The notes beneath the pieces were generated by a model. That model was not told the origin of the DNA and made no database searches. It saw only the letters and a program-made list of their open reading frames with translations. A stretch of 8,583 bases of DNA, taken from the NCBI GenBank assembly GCA_024763405.1, contig JANTFQ010000081.1:1-8583 (forward strand), given 5' to 3'. Positions 6,400 to 8,583 of this stretch are shown piece by piece. Origin of the DNA: Calditrichaceae bacterium. GTDB taxonomy: Bacteria; Calditrichota; Calditrichia; Calditrichales; Calditrichaceae. The first letter of the stretch is position 1, and each line of letters begins with the position of its first letter. Both the position numbers and the translations under genes were made by a program.

Positions 6400-6411
6400 C
6401 ACGTACGTGTT
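6398..6411. repeat. Perfect 14-bp palindrome at the end of the anti-sigma gene
   Basis: AACACGTACGTGTT reads the same on both strands and overlaps the last two bases of the anti-sigma stop codon. It has no T tract after it, so it is not a normal terminator. It could be a dimeric protein-binding site serving the downstream transcription unit. Confidence 0.6.
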
Positions 6412-6412
6412 T

Positions 6413-6510
6413 AACCACAAAATGGAATTTACCGACGGCTGGTAATTCAAACCGGCAGTCGGAGGTATTATTTATCCGGTGTTGGGACGGATAAATTTCG
6501 CTCTGTGGTT
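6413..6510 (+). ncRNA. Candidate structured RNA: three-way junction in the leader of the GAF gene
   Basis: A closing helix AACCACA/TGTGGTT (6413-6419 with 6504-6510) encloses two adjacent hairpins. The first is 6432-6442 with 6452-6462 (eleven positions, one G-A mismatch, one G-U pair, 9-base loop). The second is a perfect 9-bp stem, 6470-6478 with 6488-6496, also with a 9-base loop. A competing hairpin is possible at 6425-6433 with 6441-6448 (8 bp, one bulge). It uses bases of the first hairpin, so the two folds exclude each other. The element lies between the anti-sigma gene and the GAF gene, 66 bases before the latter's start. It does not match a riboswitch family I can recall. It could be a cis-regulatory leader, a small RNA, or an attenuator-like spacer. 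Confidence 0.4.
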
Positions 6511-6576
6511 TCCTAATAAATTTGTTTTTGCCCTCTAATCTTATTACCTTCTCAAATTTTTGGGGATACTGCGTCT

Positions 6577-7794
6577 GTGTACAAATTAATCGGGCTTTAT
6601 CTTCTCGCTGTCGTCGGCATTTTTGTGGAACCTGAATTTTTAGGCTCTGCCGGGAACCTTGTGTTTAAATTGCTGATTTTAGCAGGTATTTCATACCTGG
6701 TTTATGAACAATGGAATACCAAACCGGAATACGACGAACCCGAGGCGATACAGCCGGAGAAGGAAATCCCGGCCGCTGTTCCCGAACCGGTCTTTGACAC
6801 CATACCAGCGCACCTTGCCGCTGTTTTTAACACAAATGATGAACTAAAGCAATTTCTGTTAAATCAATTTTCGGTTTACTGGAATTATACGCTGCCGCAA
6901 AATGGGTTTTTACTGTATCAAAACGGTTCCGAAAAAATTCAGATTCTTGAACAGCGTACCAACAGTACTTTGCATTTACCGGAAAACGGATTTACCGCTT
7001 TAATTGCACTCTTAGGCCAAAACGAGGGAATTTTAATTGAAAATAATCTCGGAGATGCCGGGGGCATTTTTCCATTTTATGATCTAACGGAATATCAGCC
7101 CCAGTCTTTACTGGCCTTTCGGTCCCAGCTTGATGCCCAACAGGTTCTATATTGGTTTTTTGATGCCGATGGAAGTAATTATTTTAACCTTCAGGATAAG
7201 CCGCTGCTGCTTCAGATTAATACGAATACGATCTTTGCTGTGCGTGAATCGCTTAAAAATCAGGGACTCATCGATAACTCAAAAGAGGCGCTGCATCTTT
7301 CCAATCTGGCGCATCAGTTAAATCAGGCTCAAAATTTTGAGCAGTGTATCGATATTTTTACAGATTTTATTATTAAAGAATTTGAGGCTTCGAAGCTCAC
7401 TATCGCCATACGGAAAGCAGACGGGGAATCGGCCACCATTCGCAAGAGTATCGGAATCGATGATTCGTACAAAGCCGGTGCCACCTTTCGCCTGGATGAA
7501 GGTTTACACGGATGGGTGATTTTGAAAAACAAGCCTTATTTAATCGATAATATTGATAAGGGCGAATATTTTATTCCGCGTTTTTCGCGTAGCGAAAAAA
7601 CAAATTTTTCATTACGCTCGTTCTTGTCGGTACCGCTTCAGAATGAAAATGAAGCCTTTGGTATGGTTTCACTCGAAAACAAGAATGAAGATAAATATAC
7701 AGAAAATGATAAAAGCCGTCTGATAAGCTTCAGTACAATTCTGGCTTCGGCTTTCAGACGATTTAAAGACAACAAAATAAAGATTGGAGAATAG
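6577..7794 (+). CDS. Membrane-anchored GAF-domain protein, function unknown
   Basis: This is a sensor-like protein of 405 residues. Two short hydrophobic segments at about 4-18 and 27-43 anchor it in the membrane as a hairpin, followed by a Pro/Glu-rich linker (48-75). The middle part (about 80-230) has no motif I recognise; its strand-helix pattern with NGFLLYQNGSEKIQILEQ could be a diverged GAF- or PAS-like domain. The C-terminal part (about 237-393) is a GAF domain, with GLHGWVILKNKPYLIDNI (309-326), SFLSVPL (348-354) and FGMVSLEN (361-368). No kinase, GGDEF, cyclase or DNA-binding output follows, so it probably acts through a partner. The start is a GTG with GGGGAT at 6562-6567 about 9 bases upstream; no ATG closer to the membrane segment fits. 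The next gene starts 2 bases after the stop, so they are probably co-expressed. Confidence 0.8.
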   Translation: MYKLIGLYLLAVVGIFVEPEFLGSAGNLVFKLLILAGISYLVYEQWNTKPEYDEPEAIQPEKEIPAAVPEPVFDTIPAHLAAVFNTNDELKQFLLNQFSVYWNYTLPQNGFLLYQNGSEKIQILEQRTNSTLHLPENGFTALIALLGQNEGILIENNLGDAGGIFPFYDLTEYQPQSLLAFRSQLDAQQVLYWFFDADGSNYFNLQDKPLLLQINTNTIFAVRESLKNQGLIDNSKEALHLSNLAHQLNQAQNFEQCIDIFTDFIIKEFEASKLTIAIRKADGESATIRKSIGIDDSYKAGATFRLDEGLHGWVILKNKPYLIDNIDKGEYFIPRFSRSEKTNFSLRSFLSVPLQNENEAFGMVSLENKNEDKYTENDKSRLISFSTILASAFRRFKDNKIKIGE

Positions 7795-7796
7795 AA

Positions 7797-7991
7797 ATGG
7801 CAAAGAAACAGGATTTTGTCAGTAAGACTCAGAAATTAGCCCGGCATGGAAAATCCTGCCCGGTATGTGGTGAGTTTTATTCACACGTTAAAACAGTAAA
7901 TATGATAGCTTCGGATAAAACCGGTGCACAGCGTTTTGTTGAAAAAAATATTGCTGTTTGTAAATGCAACGAAAAAGAGATTTACGGCTAA
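7797..7991 (+). CDS. Small four-cysteine (zinc-ribbon-like) protein, function unknown
   Basis: This 64-residue basic protein has a CPVC knuckle (Cys21, Cys24) and a CKC pair (Cys55, Cys57) separated by 30 residues. The four cysteines could bind one zinc ion as a treble-clef or ribbon-like fold. His30 is a further possible ligand. The N-terminus is Lys/Arg-rich (MAKKQDFVSKTQKLARHGK), which would suit RNA or ribosome binding, but no family is recognised. A good Shine-Dalgarno (TGGAGA, 7785-7790) lies inside the end of the GAF gene 6 bases before ATG, supporting it as a real gene translated with its neighbour. The gene ends 50 bases before a strong hairpin terminator. Confidence 0.72.
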   Translation: MAKKQDFVSKTQKLARHGKSCPVCGEFYSHVKTVNMIASDKTGAQRFVEKNIAVCKCNEKEIYG

Positions 7992-8011
7992 AACGTAAAC
8001 CTTTTTTGACA

Positions 8012-8032
8012 CAATTAAAATGTTTTTAATTG
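8012..8032. repeat. AT-rich 9-bp hairpin downstream of the four-cysteine gene
   Basis: CAATTAAAA (8012-8020) pairs perfectly with TTTTAATTG (8024-8032) around TGT. It is the first of two tandem hairpins in the gap between convergent genes. It has no T tract, and may protect the transcript end. Confidence 0.5.
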
Positions 8033-8041
8033 AAACAATTT

Positions 8042-8074
8042 CTGGATTCCCGCAAAAAAGGGAATCCAGTTTTT
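8042..8074 (+). terminator. Intrinsic terminator of the GAF/four-cysteine transcript
   Basis: CTGGATTCCC (8042-8051) pairs perfectly over 10 bp with GGGAATCCAG (8060-8069), with an 8-base GCAAAAAA loop, followed by five T (8070-8074). On the other strand the stem is followed by AAATTGTTT, so termination of the phosphoesterase transcript is less certain. The arms also resemble a common intergenic palindromic repeat (GGATTCCCGC type), noted from memory. Confidence 0.75.
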
Positions 8075-8085
8075 AAAAACAACGC

Positions 8086-8559
8086 TCAGATTTTTACCTT
8101 GTAAAAAGTGACTTCGGTTTCACTCCCAACCACAGACAAGATGGCAACGGAAGGTCCACCCTCATCCCGCGGATAAGCAATGCTGCCGGGATTTATAAAT
8201 AAAATCTCATTATATTTTTGTACCTCGGGACGATGCGTATGCCCAAAAATAACCACCTCTGCTTTTTTATTCATTTTATATAATTCATAAGCAAAACTTT
8301 TGGGGTTGTTCAAAATATGCGTTACACAGAGAGTCAGTTCTTCCGCTTTGATAAAAGCAATCCGGGATAAATTACCCGCCGGCAGCGCATGATCCATATT
8401 GCCGTAAACCGCTTTTACCGGCGCCAGGGCCTGCAAATCTATTAACACATTCTCCGAACCCACATCACCCGCGTGAATGATTAAATCCACATCCGAAAAT
8501 ATCGTAAAGACATCCGCCGGCAGATGACCGTGTGTATCTGAAATTAAACCAATTTTCAT
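8086..8559 (-). CDS. YfcE/MJ0936-family metallophosphoesterase
   Basis: This is a small calcineurin-like phosphodiesterase with a two-metal centre, probably cytoplasmic. It has 157 residues, typical for the family. Expected metal ligands are visible in order: Asp8 and His10 (SDTHGH), Asp32 (HAGD), Asn54 (YGNMDH), His81 (CVTHI), and His107 and His109 (FGHTHRP). INPGSI (122-127) is the usual closing signature. One deviation is that the usual THGH motif reads THIL here. His81 is kept but the following Gly-His is lost, which may affect the second metal site or substrate choice. Family members hydrolyse phosphodiesters such as bis-pNPP or 2',3'-cAMP in vitro; the natural substrate is unknown. The ribosome binding site is weak (GGAG at 8575-8572, 12 bases before ATG), and the ATG opens the conserved first strand MKIGLISDTHG, so the start is secure. 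Confidence 0.92.
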   Translation of the reverse strand: MKIGLISDTHGHLPADVFTIFSDVDLIIHAGDVGSENVLIDLQALAPVKAVYGNMDHALPAGNLSRIAFIKAEELTLCVTHILNNPKSFAYELYKMNKKAEVVIFGHTHRPEVQKYNEILFINPGSIAYPRDEGGPSVAILSVVGSETEVTFYKVKI

Positions 8560-8583
8560 CCGCTATGCCCGCTCCAGTACATT

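Noticed and set aside
6413..6510. A c-di-GMP-I (GEMM) riboswitch
   Set aside because: The size and two-hairpin layout are similar, but there is no GNRA tetraloop and receptor and the conserved core bases are missing.
6479..6538. A 19-codon leader peptide starting GTG TTG after GGAGGT
   Set aside because: The spacing from GGAGG to GTG is 13 bases, too long, and the frame overlaps the paired RNA arms.
8006..8034. TTGACA at 8006-8011 as a + strand promoter
   Set aside because: The sequence 17 bases downstream is ATTGAA, not a -10 box, and the region is a terminator zone between convergent genes.
8563..8583. Possible 3' end of another minus-strand gene (last codons NVLERA then TAG, 3 bases before the phosphoesterase ATG)
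   Set aside because: Only six sense codons are visible, too few to support a gene call, although an upstream operon partner is likely.

Overview
The window reads as ordinary bacterial chromosome of moderate GC content and high coding density. The gene set is typical of a free-living diderm: a two-helix GAF sensor, an ECF sigma/anti-sigma pair, a CHASE2-type cyclase tail, UppP and a sodium-coupled NSS transporter. My best guess is a member of the Calditrichota or a neighbouring FCB-group phylum. This rests on the general look of the proteins and is not proven by any single marker. I see no phage, transposase, CRISPR array, tRNA or rRNA.

Layout, left to right. (1) 1-534 (+) is the 3' end of a class III nucleotide cyclase. 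It converges on a glutaredoxin-groES operon (1117 to 586, -), and the two meet at a shared hairpin terminator (533-570). (2) 1118-1929 is an 812-base region without a credible gene. It holds a strong 13-bp hairpin, a probable degenerate dispersed repeat, a nested inverted repeat, a heptamer tandem repeat and a good sigma-70-type promoter for the next operon. (3) 1933-5195 (+) is a tightly packed operon of uppP, an NSS-family transporter and holA. The junctions are TAATG (1-base overlap) and TAAATG (no gap). (4) 5260-6399 (+) encodes an ECF sigma factor and its membrane-anchored zinc-finger anti-sigma factor. (5) 6400-6576 is a non-coding gap that can fold as a three-way junction with a competing alternative helix. 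It is the best candidate in the window for something undescribed. (6) 6577-7991 (+) encodes a membrane-anchored GAF protein with no output domain, followed 2 bases later by a small four-cysteine protein. (7) Two tandem hairpins (8012-8069) separate these from a convergent YfcE/MJ0936-type metallophosphoesterase (8559 to 8086, -).

Functionally the window mixes housekeeping (lipid-carrier recycling, clamp loading, a chaperonin cofactor, thiol chemistry) with signalling (nucleotide cyclase, ECF sigma/anti-sigma, GAF sensor). No gene cluster forms an obvious new enzymatic pathway. The unusual material is mostly in the non-coding gaps and in the unassigned GAF plus small-cysteine-protein pair.
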